Origin: Fasciola hepatica
Lineage: Eukaryota; Platyhelminthes; Trematoda; Plagiorchiida; Fasciolidae
DNA length: 64,000 bases
Assembly (NCBI GenBank): GCA_948099385.1
Contig: CANUEZ040000207.1
Span: 2,527,001 to 2,591,000, forward strand
Direction: 5' to 3'
Part shown: piece after piece, positions 1-13,813 of the stretch
Layout: every line of letters begins with the position of its first letter
Position numbering within the stretch: position 1 is the stretch's first letter
The notes under the pieces: generated by a model
Database searches by the model: none
What the model was told of the DNA's origin: nothing
Seen by the model: the letters and a program-made list of their open reading frames with translations, nothing else
Made by a program: the position numbers and the translations under genes

Positions 1-3000
1 GTCAAACTATTCTCGCACGGTAAAAACCATTATTCACTTCTACAGCTTCACACGGTTAAGATCAGTAGTACACAATGCACGAAGATAGGACGATCAAACA
101 GGAAAGTAGATTTCAGGACAATCAGAAAAGAATAATTAAATGTTCTCCTTTTCATTTGTGAGAATTGTCCGCCATTTGAAATTCCATCACTTTGGGAATC
201 GAATATAATTCGGGAATAAGGACGATCACTTTTGTACGACAAGGGAAATAATTTTTTATATCGGTCAATCTGAATGATGACTGGTACAAGTAATTTGTCT
301 TTGCTATCAAATGTATGCAATCACGATACAGGTGTTCACCGACTCTCCTTTTCAAAGCCGGTGTATGAATTCACTGTACGTTGTGAATTGAAAAGAAGCA
401 AACACGAAATTATTCGGGTGGAGCTTTCAAATAATTCCTCTGTACACGAGATCCGATATTAGATGGAAGATGACAAATCGGAAAAGAGTGGAATAAATTT
501 GAACGAAACCACAGGAGCTTTACATATCGCCGCATCTTTGGCACCGATAACCTTCATGTTTAATGGTCTTGCGGCGATCGGCGAGAAGTTCGAAGAGACC
601 CAGGCCCGCGCCATTGTGCATGTGCATGTCACATGCTTTTACCGGTCTCAGTTGTGGGACGCTGCCGGAAGATGGGCTTCAATTTACCCGATTGCAGCAC
701 AGGCGATGAGCCTTTTTACTGTTTTCCATGATGTCTTCTAGGATATTAGTTTACCTCGTTAAGCGTTGAACACCCGTTAGATTTATTTTCATATCATTCT
801 GATCGAAAGTTTCCTTGTTTATGAAATTTACAAGAGATTGCGGGATCGTCAAATTGTTATATCTATTCGCTTTATTGTACTGTATTTGTTAATGTCAGAA
901 TCGGGACTTTCACCGCTTACGTGATAGCCAACAAACTGAATTGATTTCGACTTTAGACTGTTTAATATAAATCATATAAGCGGACCAAAATCGATATGAA
1001 AATGAACAAAAGCATTAGTACTTTGCTAAATGCCAGAATGTTTTAATCCATGATACCATGTAGGACCGGGGAGAGATAGTGCTGACATTTGTTTACTTCG
1101 TTCTGCAAACTTGAGAGTTGTATCGTGACTATACTATGGTGTGTGGGATTGTGCCCAGAAACGGGTTACGCGCTTCACGCATGATCTCATGCAAAGATTG
1201 ATGTAGAGAAGGAAGATAATTCTGATTGGGCTTCCAAAAATGAGAATCTTGACGACTGTTACCTTGGCTTTCAATGGGCGATTTTCATCTGTAGATAAAA
1301 AGGACGTTCGATTACTAGATCAGAAGAGTGAACAGTTCATTTATTTAAACAGAAACAAAAAGGTTTAATGGAAATCACGAAGTGGGTGCAGAACTAATTG
1401 TCTGTGCACCAAATTCAAAAAAATTTCATGAGTAGAAAGACAACATCCAATATTTTTATGGTTAACATCACTGCTGCATGTTTCATGTGCACTAGCCTAA
1501 TTCACACTCGAATGAACTACTTCTGCCCGAATTGGGTTCGCTAGACAACATATTTCTTCCACACTCCAGAGGTTAAATAGAATAATGTTTTTGGTATCCA
1601 CTGGAGGGCTACTGGAAACGAAATTAACTTCTTCTTACTTCAGTATAAAATCGATGTTGTGAGTTGCTATATTTTGCTAGTCATCGCTTTGATTAGCGTA
1701 GAAAAAAGAAAATCCATGGCCGCTTATACTGGTTGATTTATGCGAACATAAACGGAGAAAAACAAGATCAAGTTTATTGAGCATATGTACGTAGTAGCCA
1801 GTAGTGAACGACGGTTCCGACTGATATTTTATTTTACAATATATTCAAAAGACCTTTTTTAGACAAAGATTTTTCTCTTCAACATTAGGGCAAAACATGC
1901 AGTTTCTGGTGGTCACCCATTTCTTTAAAAACAAAGGGAATTCAATAAACAGTGAATATCGCGTTACCCAGTCGAGCAGTGTATAGTCTCTGCTGATTGA
2001 TGGTGTTGTTAGGCGTGCAAATGTGTAACGAAAACGGGCGACTCGGGTCAGTGAGGCTATTGTCGTCAGTCGTACATAAGGAAGTGCAGTATGGAGGCCA
2101 ATGTTGCCACCGAGGTCAGTTTTAATGAATACCCAGATCTTCTATGCGTTGAGCTCCTTCGGCCAGGAGTCAAGTTGGTGCTATTATATCTGGCTGTGAG
2201 CTATTGGCATTATTGTCATTCTACCGTTGTTGGTCAGTAATACTTTCGGCTGAAATTGGGTAACCCCATGGCTTGTGCGCATTACCTCTTGTCGTGAGAT
2301 TTAGCTGCGCGCCGATTCACTGCCCTTTTAAATAGCACTGTTTTTCTGTTTATCCACTTTGTGATACGTGTTTCTGTTTCAGTGGCCCGGTATGTCTCTT
2401 CCGTGCCCCTTCATTGTCAGGCCCCAACACTCATCCTACCTGTTTCAGCCAGCTGCGTTTACTATGGCTTGGCCGCAGACTGGTGTCAAATGTGCAAAAT
2501 ACCACACGATAGGCAATATAATCAAGCATCAGTCCTGAAGATCGATTGTCACACTTGTTCATCGCAGAGCCACTTTTATCACGGTAAATGAGCGTAACAC
2601 AACCAGTTGACCTAAACTGATTGGGGATCGCAAATCAATCATAGCGCCGTATAAATCACAGCAAATTCACCAGCTGATAGAGTGCTGACACTGACGCTAA
2701 CTAAAGATGGGTATTCAAACAAACTCCATCGCATGTATATGCTTTATCCAGATATAATGCAAACCGAAAAATGGAGCTTTTGGAGATGTATTCGATCAAT
2801 TTACCTACATTGGTCTTTCCGACCCTGAGGTTCTTGTCTCGGGATGAGTTAGGTTAGTGAATCATGCGACGTTATTCTGTAATTCGTGACTGCTTCGAAG
2901 CCCCATCTCCAATGTCCACAGAGATACTCCGAAATCAATGGCTATCTAACTGCCAGATGATATGAAACAGTTTGTATGTTTCGTCACACTTATGTCATGC

Positions 3001-5184
3001 ATTTCAATGAAGGATGCAAAAGGGTGACACCGTGTAAAGGGAGTTCATTGAAATCATGGTTAGGTTGTGAATGACACCAAGTCAGAAATGAAAGTAGGTT
3101 ATACGAGTGCAGCAAAAACCTAGGGAATTGTAAAACTTATTTCACTTAGGTTTTTAACATGATACATGAGCCATTTAGGGTATCTGGAATCCAAATAAAT
3201 GTCGTTGGTATACTTCTTAGGCACGGAGTCCCAATGACCAGATGTGCAAGATGCATTTGTGGGATGGAAACGGTGATACACAAGAGAATATTCATTGTTG
3301 AGGGTAATTATGCACTAATGTGAACCCGAGAGCTTGATAACTGTTCGTGAGGGATGGAGAGGTCAGATACATGAGCTACAGTGCATGACCGGTCACCACT
3401 CGCAGCTGATTTGTGTAAAATCTTCACCCCGGCTACAAAACGGAATAAGTCTTCATAGCCCAGAAAACGAACTCCGACAACTTTACATATTCCACGAAGA
3501 GAAGAACAAAATATATATTGTCCAAGTGTGCAATTGACTTCCAATGTGTCCTTCGAATTTCGAAAAAAATCGTGCGTAAAACCATATATATATATAATCG
3601 GTCCCTGGACAAGAGCAAGACCGTCACCTGCTCTTCTGTCATATTTCATTTTTGTGGTTCTACACGTCCTACTGGGGACGCTATAGTGGACCTTTCTAGA
3701 ATTCGATCTCCGGGTGGAAAATCACAGTTTTGGGATACAGTTCTACGGTAAAGGAAGATGTTCTTATACCAAAACGGCTCATCTCACAAAACTGAGAGTG
3801 AGAGTAACCCAAATTACGTTCGTGACAAATTTTGGGCATGTGTATTTAGGACAAAAGCATTGTAGATGAGAGACAGATTTCATATCGTGATTTGTCTTTT
3901 CCTTACACAACTTCAACCCAAAACAGAACACGGAGTGATTTCCATATGTCAGTAAATACTCTATAAGTTGTGCAATATTTTACAATAAATAATGTCAGTG
4001 CAATTTAGTCCAACTCAATTAAGTCTAGGCTGCATAAGACTAGTAGCCGCCGAGACTTGACGAGCGTCCCTGAATTGGTTCCGTTTTTTACACAAAACTG
4101 GATAGCCACGATTGCAATTATTTTCAATTTCTTCCTCTTCTGTTATGGATTTCCGAAAACGAAAGAGGAAAACATTTCTTCACACCTTTCTAGATGAGGG
4201 TAAGCTTTGATATATGCAATTGGTCACACGTAGTGCCCCGGTTAGTAATTAGTGACACCTTGAGTAACTGGTACACCGATGATGAGTTTCGACTCCTCCT
4301 CTGAAATTCAAATGTTTCACTTCCAAAAATATTTATTCCCGCTTTTTACCTGGAAGAATTGAAATTATTTCGCATTCTCCATGATCAGGATATCTGCTGC
4401 CGCGCTGCTGAACAGCAAAGCACATCAGCTCGCACGATTACCCAATATCACGTTGTCCAGAGCTGTGTCCTATTTCGTAACTTTCTTACTTCAACCATCA
4501 AATGGAAAATAACCGATTGGGGAATCGTACTTAAATCGTGAGGCTTCAAATTATTCGAATATGACCGGTTAACCACCATCGGTCATAGGAGCGACCCATG
4601 TGAGTTGTACCCGAAGCCGACGTTCGCAGAATTCGATGATCAGACGACAACTGGAATTTCAAAGGTGTTATGTTTGCGTATCGCTACACAACTAAACTCT
4701 ACCGCAACCACTACCAGCGACTATATATTGGTAATAGGTCGCTGATCTGTACCCATCAACGCCCACTCACTACGGCTTGCGATAATTGAGGGTTATCGGA
4801 GTTCACTACAAAACTTGTGATTTGATTTGGAGTGGCAATTCCCCTTCAACTCAGGAGCCACAGTGATCAAACTTTGCTCCAACCAAATTGTCAAATTAAA
4901 ATCGTTTGTTTTGCTATTATTTACATATACTCAAGCCAATAGTGAATAATTTCATACTAAAAGTTAGGTTAAAGTGATGGGGATTATTGGTCACAGAAAG
5001 AAATAAATGTGTGTCCAGCCTAAAGCAAGACCGAGTTTGACACGCTTCGTCAGTTTTCGTCTGACCTGTGGTCTCTTCCATAATGGAGGATGGACAGAGC
5101 AAGATGAAAGCCACGCACTCAGTTTATGAACACAAAGAGGGCATTGTGGTGAAGAATTACATCGGCTGCCGCTGTGGCGATATG
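1..5184. other. no recognisable gene
   Basis: No reading frame here resembles a family I know, and no RNA gene is seen. The longest frames are 113 codons on the minus strand (3308-3649, overlapping a short TA run near 3583-3597) and 92 codons on the plus strand (463-741, directly after another open stretch 274-462 in the same frame). Frames of this size are expected by chance over 64 kb at this base composition. The stretch is probably intergenic or intronic. Confidence 0.5.
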
Positions 5185-5631
5185 CTACCATGTGCAGATC
5201 CCTGTGTGCTTTTCGCCTCTCTTGGCCCACCCTCCATCATCAAACAGATCAGTGACCAGACAAAAATAGACAAAACGTTTTAAACAATCCAATATCCGGC
5301 ATTGGCTTGAGGCAGACTTACAATATTTTCTCTCGCTTTGATCAATAACCCCTATCACTTCCACCCATTTGTCTAGTTGGTCCATTTCCTTGAATTTCAG
5401 TAATATATAGTGATGCATTACCATGGGCATAAATAACTGAAAACGAGTTTGTTGTGGCTTCGAGCACACACGCCTAATAGATTGGACGAATGACGTGCAG
5501 CTGGCGGGCAGAAATTCAGCCTCTGCATCATGCTTCGGAACGTGAACTCGATGAAAAGCTGTATCATCCAAAACGAAGAATTTGCTGAGTCGTGAGTTAT
5601 GCCCGGTTGAACAAACCTCCCAACCAGTCAC
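5185..5631 (-). other. unrecognised 148-codon open frame
   Basis: This is among the longer frames in the window outside the named elements. The translation is rich in Cys, Phe and His and has no signal peptide, membrane segment or motif that I can place. No convincing splice acceptor or donor frames it. It may be chance or a fragment of an unidentified repeat. I list it only so that it can be compared with protein databases. Confidence 0.15.
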
Positions 5632-6809
5632 ACTTCAGAACAGAAGTTGTCTAAACAAAATTTATGATCACAAATGAGGCGTGTCACAGGAGCATTTCAA
5701 CGGGAACAGAAATATCAATCTAGCCTCCCAAACTTTGTACCTAAAAGACTAATTATGATACTCCAATTCGGCTTGTTCTGCCAAGGCACAATAGCACACC
5801 GCTGCTTCATCAGGCTAATTCCGGTACAGGACACATTCCCCACTACCAAAATTCCGCCGTATTCTTTGCACGTCTTCAGGAACCACAAAAAATTGGTGTA
5901 TCATACTTAATAACGTCAAAATGTTTTGCTACAAGGACTTACATTGTCTTCTTTTGACAAGAAACAACGGCATAATATTAACCATCGCGTGGATTGTTAA
6001 TGTTTGTTCATAAAAACTCACTGCGTATTCACAATGAAATCGTGATTCATAAACTCGTAATCTTTTGTTGTCACTGTTGTTAACCTTTGGACTACATTAT
6101 TTGATATACCGATTGACCTCTTTTTCTACCGAGGCTGAATTTTGCGATTGGTTCAGTAATTTAAAGTCTGTCGGTATCTGGAGATGACGTAATTTAAAGT
6201 TAGAAAACAAAGAATAAGTGAGTTCAGAAATCCTTTGGAAATGTTGGCGCCGCTACTTCCATAGGGTACAATATCTGACAGACTTCAGTGCAAAACTGAG
6301 CCGATTTTCAGTTCATAGTAGCCTCCACAAAAGTACATAAACTGAGGTTTATTAAATTCAGACCAGCACCTCTTTTCCGTTCAAAACGAATCGTCAAAAT
6401 ATGGAAGAACAAAATATTTTTCAAGAAAGTTTTAAGGGAGCAAATATTAGACAAAAGAAAACCGTTCATATTCGGGATCAGCGGATCAGCACTGTTGATC
6501 CAGTTCGGATGTCGGCATCTAGCAACATCTGTTGATTCAGAATAGATTTATTTTGACTAAGCTGAAAATATATTTAATTTTCTGTTCACAGGGCTATGGA
6601 CAGACCAAATGAAGTAAATGAAACGGTGATGTCACTTTTGTATTGAATTTGCATTTTATTTGTTTTGTACGCGGCGTACGGTGCATGTGTGTGAACATTC
6701 ATGTATGTAAAGTATGGTCCTAGTTTCTATGTAAAAGTGCAAGGCAACCACTTGCTGAATATTTTTAATTTTGTATTCGTATTTTGCTGTACAATAATGA
6801 TAAAGTGAC
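5632..6809. other. no recognisable gene
   Basis: Only short frames occur. A 9-base motif, cttcatcag (reverse complement ctgatgaag), lies at 5805-5813. It recurs at three other places in the window and is discussed in the findings. Confidence 0.5.
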
Positions 6810-7316
6810 TCAGAAAATCGGATTGTGGCTATCAGAGGTTGGCGAAAGAATAAAGTGACATGCTGCCTTAGGAGTTGAGTTCAACCTGATGACCGTCTGA
6901 TCCTTGTGTCTTTTATTGGACCACGAAGCGGACTGCCTACGAGGTCCTTTTGGATGAATGGACAGGGATTTTTCGAGTGGGTGAAGAAATGAAAAATGAT
7001 ATTCTATATACCATGGCACCGAAATCACTGCAGTGTGGAGAAGCTGAAGTCGGCGGAAACCTCGTGTTTTCGGGTTGTTTAAAATGCATGCAGTCGAGGC
7101 ATAGCCGAAGTTGTTTGTCACAGCAGATTTTGGAAGAAATGAATGGAAATTGGATCTGGAAAATTTTGATTTTCTCCGTACAGTCGACGTCATCACAGCA
7201 GCCTTCCACCAAGAAGACAATAAAACAAAAGTGAATATAAATTTATAGAAGAGGATTTCATACCCATGTGCGTACGCCTGTCCAATATCGGAATGCGACT
7301 TTGTGGCTGGATCCAC
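6810..7316 (-). other. unrecognised 168-codon open frame, overlapped by a 94-codon plus-strand frame
   Basis: The minus-strand frame is open for 168 codons but has no recognisable domain; its composition (many Ser, Lys and His, scattered hydrophobics) is not diagnostic. The plus-strand frame 6950-7234 covers the same bases and includes a Cys-containing stretch. At most one of the two could be coding, and neither has convincing flanking splice sites. Probably non-coding. Confidence 0.12.
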
Positions 7317-9233
7317 GAAGCGGACAACGTTGAGGCTTGTCCTATTCTCATGTAATATTTATATGAAACAATTCATGAACCCGCCTGCTGTCTTTTGTGT
7401 TGCTGTAGACACATTTCAGCTGACAGCATGATGTTGGTTACCAACACCAGGAAAGTAATTTGCTTCACGGCTGGGAAAACTAAAGGGGCGGTGAGAACAA
7501 TGAAACGCTCTAGGTACCGGTGTGACTGGTTGTCAGATTCATGTGAGTGGTTGGATTACGGAGACAAACGATGGGAATTAATTGATCATCACCATATACC
7601 CTTTTCTAGGACTTCGGAACTGGCATTGATAGAAGGCTAACTTTTTTTGTTCGGAAACCATACTGAGCTCCATATCAACCGGGGAGTACGGTGTAGATTG
7701 GTAATGTTAACACCAGATCGAACTGGACTGCGTGATTACTTAATATACCGGTATGTTATTGAAAAATTTCCATATTCATTGTAAGTAACAATTTCAGTTG
7801 AGATCGGTAAATCTGGGACCTCATCTGTTGCAGCTCTAATTAGGAAATGCTGTGGGAACAAACCACTTGATCATGCAATGCAACCTGTTGTTCAGGCTAC
7901 ACAATAGGCTGACCCTGACTAAATGACAAATCAAGGTCACACGTTCAGTATTAATGAGTGTCAGTTGTCAGTGGACTCACATGTGACTGTTAGGTGTAGC
8001 GGTTCACGTGAATGTCTATTCTGTTTTTTCTATTAGGAGCTTTGGGCTTTACAGTCGTAAGAAACACGTGGACGCATTTGGCCTGGATCACATCATTTCA
8101 AATGCTCAAAGTTCAAAAGCTTTGAAAACCAACCGCGCCGAATGAGCCCACAAACAATGTGCGCATGAGTAATCCGAGATAACTGAGCAATATACGTATA
8201 ACGATAGAACGTTTGGATTAGTATGAAGTATTCGAGCAACTCCATACTGTCTGCCAAGTAAAACCACGTATGTCCGTGTCCGAACCCAACAGATAAACTG
8301 AAATGAATTGTTGTTCTCATTGGAAATCAACATTCAACAAACGGAAGAAAACTGTCGAAGCCTGATAAAACTTTTATATGAGCCCGCTATGACTGTCCAC
8401 TGGAACAAATGAACAGGGTTGGAACAAGTAACAATACTCCATGAAATATAGTGAACCAATATGTCCAAGCTGCACTCATTTGTAACCAGACGGAGGACTG
8501 GAGTACGGGTGAGGTAGATGAGGATGTTGTATTTTTTGTTGATATCGTAATAGTTGGTGCTACGCTTTCTTTTGTTGTCTCTGCAGTTGTTGTTGTTGTC
8601 GCCGGTAGTGTAGGTTGGTCATTATTTTCCTCTTCATAAGAGCGTTCTCCCTCTCAAGGTTTCCTCTGGGAAAATGCAGTATGATAAAGCATAATTGGTA
8701 AGAAATTAAAAACCTGTTCAATTTATTTTAATCTCCTCAAAATTCCAATAATGAAACGGGTTGTGGACACTTTCAGTTACGTGCTTGGTGTAGTTATACA
8801 CAAGGCGATCCTGCCATATCTTTAGTGATCCGAGTTACCGTGTACTAACCAGATCTCGATAATAGCCTAGAAAATGGGCAGCAAGCTCAAAGTTCCAAAG
8901 GCAGCTAAAACATGAGGAGAAGTCGGTAGGATAGGTGAACGACAATGTGTACCACACGTTGTCGATCACGTCGAACGGTTGGTGCAACACTGGACACAAA
9001 GTGGGCTAAGAAAGCTAGGTTCCCACACTCCTCAAGCAGGGTAATGAAACGTGTTTTCCTTTTGGCGAAAACCAATCATTTTGCGAGTGAGCAAACAAAA
9101 ATAGCCCTGTGTCATCGAACAACATATGCAGTGCCTAGAGCTAAGTAATGATTAGTCGTGTTTATCTAGGCCAATTTTTATTAGTGAATATGCACATAAA
9201 ATCCCAGTCAGTCTCAAGTCCCTTCAAATCCAC
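7317..9233. other. no recognisable gene
   Basis: Only short frames occur. The valine-rich frame at 8451-8639 comes from a TTG/GTT-rich low-complexity stretch (around 8586-8600) and is not a credible protein. Confidence 0.5.
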
Positions 9234-11340
9234 TTATGGGCTACAATTTGTCGACGACGGTTCCCATAAATTGGTATTAGCACTATCGGTATGAACTGAT
9301 TCAGTCATATAGTTTCCTCTTTCATGTTTACTTTTATAGGACTCTCTCCTGCGAGGGAACAAGTTGGCTTCTTCGATATCTCTGTTGGTAGCTATCCACT
9401 TGTTCCTGTCTGCGGCATGACCTGCATACCTTAAAATCCATTCGACCCTCCAGTCGCGTACTCCGAAGACCCATATAAAACTCAGGTGCTCCATGTCTGC
9501 CTTAATAATGCTAACCCATGTCTTCAGTTGGCTACCAAGGCGACAGTTCCAGTCTGAGCAATGCTATAGCGGTAGTTTTGTTGTGACACAAGTGAAACAC
9601 TCAGAGAGACTATCTTACGTCGGAATAGTACACATTTGAGGAAACAATGCTATGAATAAATACGTGACCCGTTCATGGAACAGACACTGGGAGATGGAAT
9701 ATAAACCAATACGAAATCTTAGAAAATACATTGAGATTGTCTGAAGTTCACGATGCACGTACTCACTACTCATGAGTAACTAAACACAAAAAGAGAAGGA
9801 TAATCTCGAATTGGAATCAGGCTCCTGTTCGTAAGTCCCTTCTCGGGTCGGCGAAAGGCGTAAAAGAATCACCTGATTTTGGCTATACAGCTGAAGCATC
9901 GGTTTTGTGTACGGCTGGATTAGCCGTGTGCCCAGATAAGCATTCTCGCACACCCACGCACATAGCGCACACCTTATCCTAAACCCCCTGCACACAAGGA
10001 CACATGCTCAGCAATCTCACGCACGCGGAAATAGTTGACTTCAGCCGTGCTTCGTCCCGGACAACACTGATCAGTCAGACCGTGCCACGTGTTGAACGAC
10101 AATGTGTGGCTTAATCCGATTCTATGCGTGGCTTAGGCTTGCACTTGCATACAACGCTGACTCACGCATGTGCTTACGTGTTTGCGTTTTCACTTGATTC
10201 CTTGTACTTACGTTTACCGTTGTCAATGGATACACGTTCACCCGTACGAGCGTGCCCTCGTTGTGCTTACCGAATTCAGGAAGTAACACCAGTAGTCAAA
10301 GCTTTTCGGTCTTTTTTTATCTTCTACTATCAACAACAAGATTTCGCATGCGTAGGTAGTGTCTAGGCGGGCGGCATCTCGGTACACGAGCAGCTTTCTG
10401 TGGAGGCTTATTTCACTATGAGACCACAATGTTGTGCGAAACTGTAGGAACTCTCTCCTTGAGCAGTCCGCACGCAATTTAACTTCATCACCGAGCCGGT
10501 CATTTGACTGGATGGTAGAATCTAGTTATTTGAAGTTTCGCCACTTATGTTGATAGACTGTGTTGGGCCCTGCAAAAGTTGTGGAGAACTTCGTTTTCGA
10601 AGCGTTTACCTCTAGATCAGGTCCACAGCCACGGCCTCGCCTATAATGCGGCCGAGAACCGATTGCATAAACCAACGATCCTCTTCTGGAATGGTGATTT
10701 TGTCAGCGAATTCCAGATATGCAACCCAAGAATTGTGGCTAAGTTGTAGCCCTCAAAATTTGCCGAGGGCTCGACGCATTATTTAATCTACATCATAACT
10801 AAATAAGACTGGTGATAGAAAGCACCCTGGATGGACGCCGCAGTCAAATTGGAACTCTGTAGACTGTTTGCCGTATGTGCGCAGCGCACCTGTGTTGCCG
10901 AGTAGTACGATCCCAACAATCTAATGTACGTTGAAGGCATCCTGAGGCTTCGCAGTAAGTTCCAGAGTGACTGTCTGTCAACGGAATCGAATGATGTCCG
11001 AAGTTCAATGGAACACGCTCTGATTGGTTGCTCAAATTCAAAGCCATGTTTTAGAATTCAACTAAGCATGGCGGTCTGGTCAATACAACCTCTTCTTCGA
11101 CGAAGGCCATGCTGATTGGGAAGTCCTGAACAGCAGCAAAGCATTCTAACAGAATGGTAGTAGATAACCTAGCCTCCATATCGATGAGGCTGATACCCTT
11201 GTAGTTCGCTCAGATAGTCATGTCACCGTTTTTGATATAGGTAGTAGGATAGAGGTTGTCTAATCTTTGGGAAAACTGCCGTATACTGAATACGACAGAA
11301 GAGCATATCTAGAGGGCCTAATAAACTGGCAAACAGGATT
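9234..11340 (-). pseudogene. RTE-type LINE relic: reverse transcriptase and C-terminal region
   Basis: This is a decayed non-LTR retrotransposon read on the minus strand. From its 5' side (right): around 11270-11190 the frame resembles the NYRGISLI reverse transcriptase block. At 11115-10920 comes an RGCIDQ-like block and then FDSVDRQSLWNLLRSL, the motif A region. Around 10700 there is YLEFADKI in place of YxxADD. The frame 10477-10238 carries LWSHSEISLHRKLLVYRDA, a typical post-polymerase block. The C-terminal part at 9560-9234 has LKTWVSIIKADMEHLS, VFGVRDW and AADRNKW, as in the tail of flatworm RTE-like polyproteins. Several stops and frameshifts show it is dead. A separate repeat (9915-10190) sits between the polymerase and the tail. 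The endonuclease is not seen, so the element is 5' truncated. Confidence 0.75.
9915..10190 (+). repeat. dispersed repeat nested in LINE, related to 17500-17770
   Basis: This sequence aligns with clear but imperfect similarity to 17500-17770 in the left palindrome arm, and so also to its copies in the right arm and spacer. The best-conserved block is gacttaatccga-like sequence preceded by acactgatca, at 10050-10110 here and 17613-17690 there. It is CA- and CG-rich, with no coding evidence. It interrupts the LINE in the same relative orientation as in the arms but at a different point of the LINE, which suggests that it is itself mobile. Confidence 0.6.
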
Positions 11341-12840
11341 TGAAGATCTCGCGTTCTAAGTCAATCATGTGGAAACCGACAAGTTTTGATTTTTCAGAAA
11401 TTATCGGGCTTAAGTTAAAATGTGCAAATTGACTGATTCAAATGGTATACATAGTGTGAAATGACTTACGCTGGACCGTAGTTGCACACTATTACACCAT
11501 CGAATAGAACGTTTGGCACATTTTTGCAGATTTGCTTGCCACATCTTATCGCTTCCGATTTGGCCCAAATGACCTGTGAGGTTGCAGGGACAAAAAGAAT
11601 GTGTTGAGGAAAAGATTCCGGAAATCAGTGAGTTGGTACATTTTATCCTACTAGTTTTAACGTGTAGCGTGTTACTACTAAAAGAATGATTGTGTTTGGT
11701 TTATGTTAACAGAAGTGAACTCAGTGTGATCAGAGAATTTGTCTGAATTTTCCGAATATGCACAACTCAACAACAGTCCGGTTCCAAATCTCTTCGTGAT
11801 AAAAAAGTATTGCTTTTGTCCCTCTGATCCGTGGTATTTGAAAGGGATAAGGTTCCAATCACCCGCACAATCTGAAGTAATAAATATTTATGGAACAACT
11901 GTTTTCACATTTTTTGCTGTATGCCTGCGCGTGAGTTCAGCGAAAGGGACATATCCCATGGCCTAAATAAAACAGTATGCCATTCGAGCGAACAGATTGA
12001 CTTGGAGAGTCACTCAAGGAATTTCCCAATGGGTTACGGTGACGTGGTGTCGAACCGGAAGGTTATAGGTTGGTATCTAACTCCATTTTGGGACCACTGA
12101 CATGAATGTTGTACAAAATATCCAGTCGGTTGGTCTGAAGGACTTGGCAGTTACGTGAAAACAGCATTATGGGGGATTGTGATGGAACATTTTTGGAAAA
12201 ATGGAAGTTGTTTCTATTATTCTCCATTAGGTCAGCATTGTCAGCTGGATAATAATAATAATAATACCAATCTCTTCCATATAGTGAGAGACAAGTTTTC
12301 ATAAGGGACGATTGATATTTCTGTTTTGTAAATCGGAGTTCAAATAATGCTATTATATATAGATGTGGCCAGTGATGGGTATATCTCTCTATGTTCAAAA
12401 AATAGTGTATGAAGACGGAATCTGTAAAGATTCATTCAGGCTGGATAAAAAATTTAAGCTTCTCAATTGAGAAACGCCTCCACACTGGTTCAGTCAGGAT
12501 TCGATGCTGCTCACATGAATTTTCTCCCTCGCGTTTGCCAAACAGTTCCTTTGTGTCTCTTATGAATAGACCTCAAATATACACGCAGATTACCGCACTC
12601 TCGCCTTCAAGCTCGCATGTTAATTTGTGTGTCCAGTCCTACTGCACCCAAAAGTTTCAGTCTTGTTTCTAAGACAATGTTGACTGGATAAATATTTGTG
12701 GCCCTAATCTGTATCTGTGCTCGGCCCATTTGTTGGCCTCATCTGATCCTATCGCTCACCAATGAACCCCGGTTCTGAACACATACTATCACTCACGTAC
12801 CCGTTTCTTTCTGTTCAATGATTCACTGGTTACCACGATG
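11341..12840. other. no recognisable gene; short AAT run
   Basis: No convincing coding sequence. A short AAT microsatellite lies at about 12250-12266 and produces the Tyr run in an otherwise unremarkable minus-strand frame (12063-12398). Confidence 0.5.
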
Positions 12841-12970
12841 AATCCGTCGTTGGTGCTGTTTCCGCACCCTTACTCCTCATTCACATGTCAGATCCCACCT
12901 TAACCACTCAGCTATTTCCCCATAATTATCTGCGTTACTTGCTGAGACTCATTGCCTGGGCGCACATGTC
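12841..12970. repeat. SINE-like repeat at the outer edge of the left palindrome arm
   Basis: On the minus strand this reads tagctgagtggttaagg, which resembles a tRNA-Leu/Ser A box. The counterpart at 28847-29044 is homologous but clearly more diverged than the arms and is longer by about 69 bp near its start. A clean B box is not seen. The sharp drop in identity here marks the outer boundary of the near-identical arm. A tRNA-derived SINE is my best guess. Confidence 0.35.
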
Positions 12971-13326
12971 TCTCGTGTCCATGTAATTGCGCTTGTCTTT
13001 CACCACGCTCGTTCCTGTGTTCCCTCAAGCGGTTGCTTCTTTGTTGAACGTTGATTAGTTAGACGCTTCTCATAAATAATGAATCCCTTCGTGAATAATT
13101 TGACTCATTTCTGTATCACCGTTTTGTATCTTTTACTGTCCATTGTCGCCTGAACGTGTTGACACCTTTTAGATTGTCCAGATTTTGTTGTCGGTTTGCC
13201 CACACCTTGAAGTACCTCACTCTAAATGTTTGATAATTTTGTAATGCGGTACATGTGGTAAGGTCAGCCTGTGTTCTTTGCCGTGGAATTCAAGGCTCGT
13301 TCATCTGAGAGTCACTAAATAACGGG

Positions 13327-13384
13327 ACAATATTCCTGTAACGAATCCATTGACATATATATGTGGAAGAAGCATGTATCACAA
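13327..13384 (-). pseudogene. possible fourth-exon relic of the left SCP/TAPS copy
   Basis: Mirror of 28433-28490; see that entry. After an acceptor-like ttttcag the sequence gives VIHASSTYICQW in a frame that does not join exon 3 correctly. Confidence 0.25.
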
Positions 13385-13813
13385 CTGAAAATCGGCGCAG
13401 AACCACAAAATAAAATTTGATCCTCGGTCGTGTTAAAGAATGTCTATCTTTTACCCCTCGGAAATTCATCAACGGAGTCCTGTTCATTATTTTCCGAGAG
13501 ATGCTGTTTTGATTTAATCAAATGACAAAATGCTGATGCTCGGGAACATAACGTAGATGACAGATATGCGGGCGAGTTCGCTCAACCGTGAATGGAAACG
13601 ACGGAACGAAAGTTCTAAGAACCGTGCTAAATACGACTGCTGGTCATGCTTTCCATCATTTTCATGTTGAGGAAATCCTTTCTCTTTTTCAAGAGATGGG
13701 ATCTCGTTTATAAATTTGTTTGACTGGGGTTGTAGATAATAATGCAAAGACCCAGTACCGGAGGTTGTCACTGAGTTCTTGTGAAATGATACGATAATCA
13801 CCAATAATCGTAC

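Noticed and set aside
6810..7316. 168-codon minus-strand frame as a gene
   Set aside because: No domain and no splice context; a 94-codon frame on the other strand covers the same bases. Kept only as an unrecognised frame.
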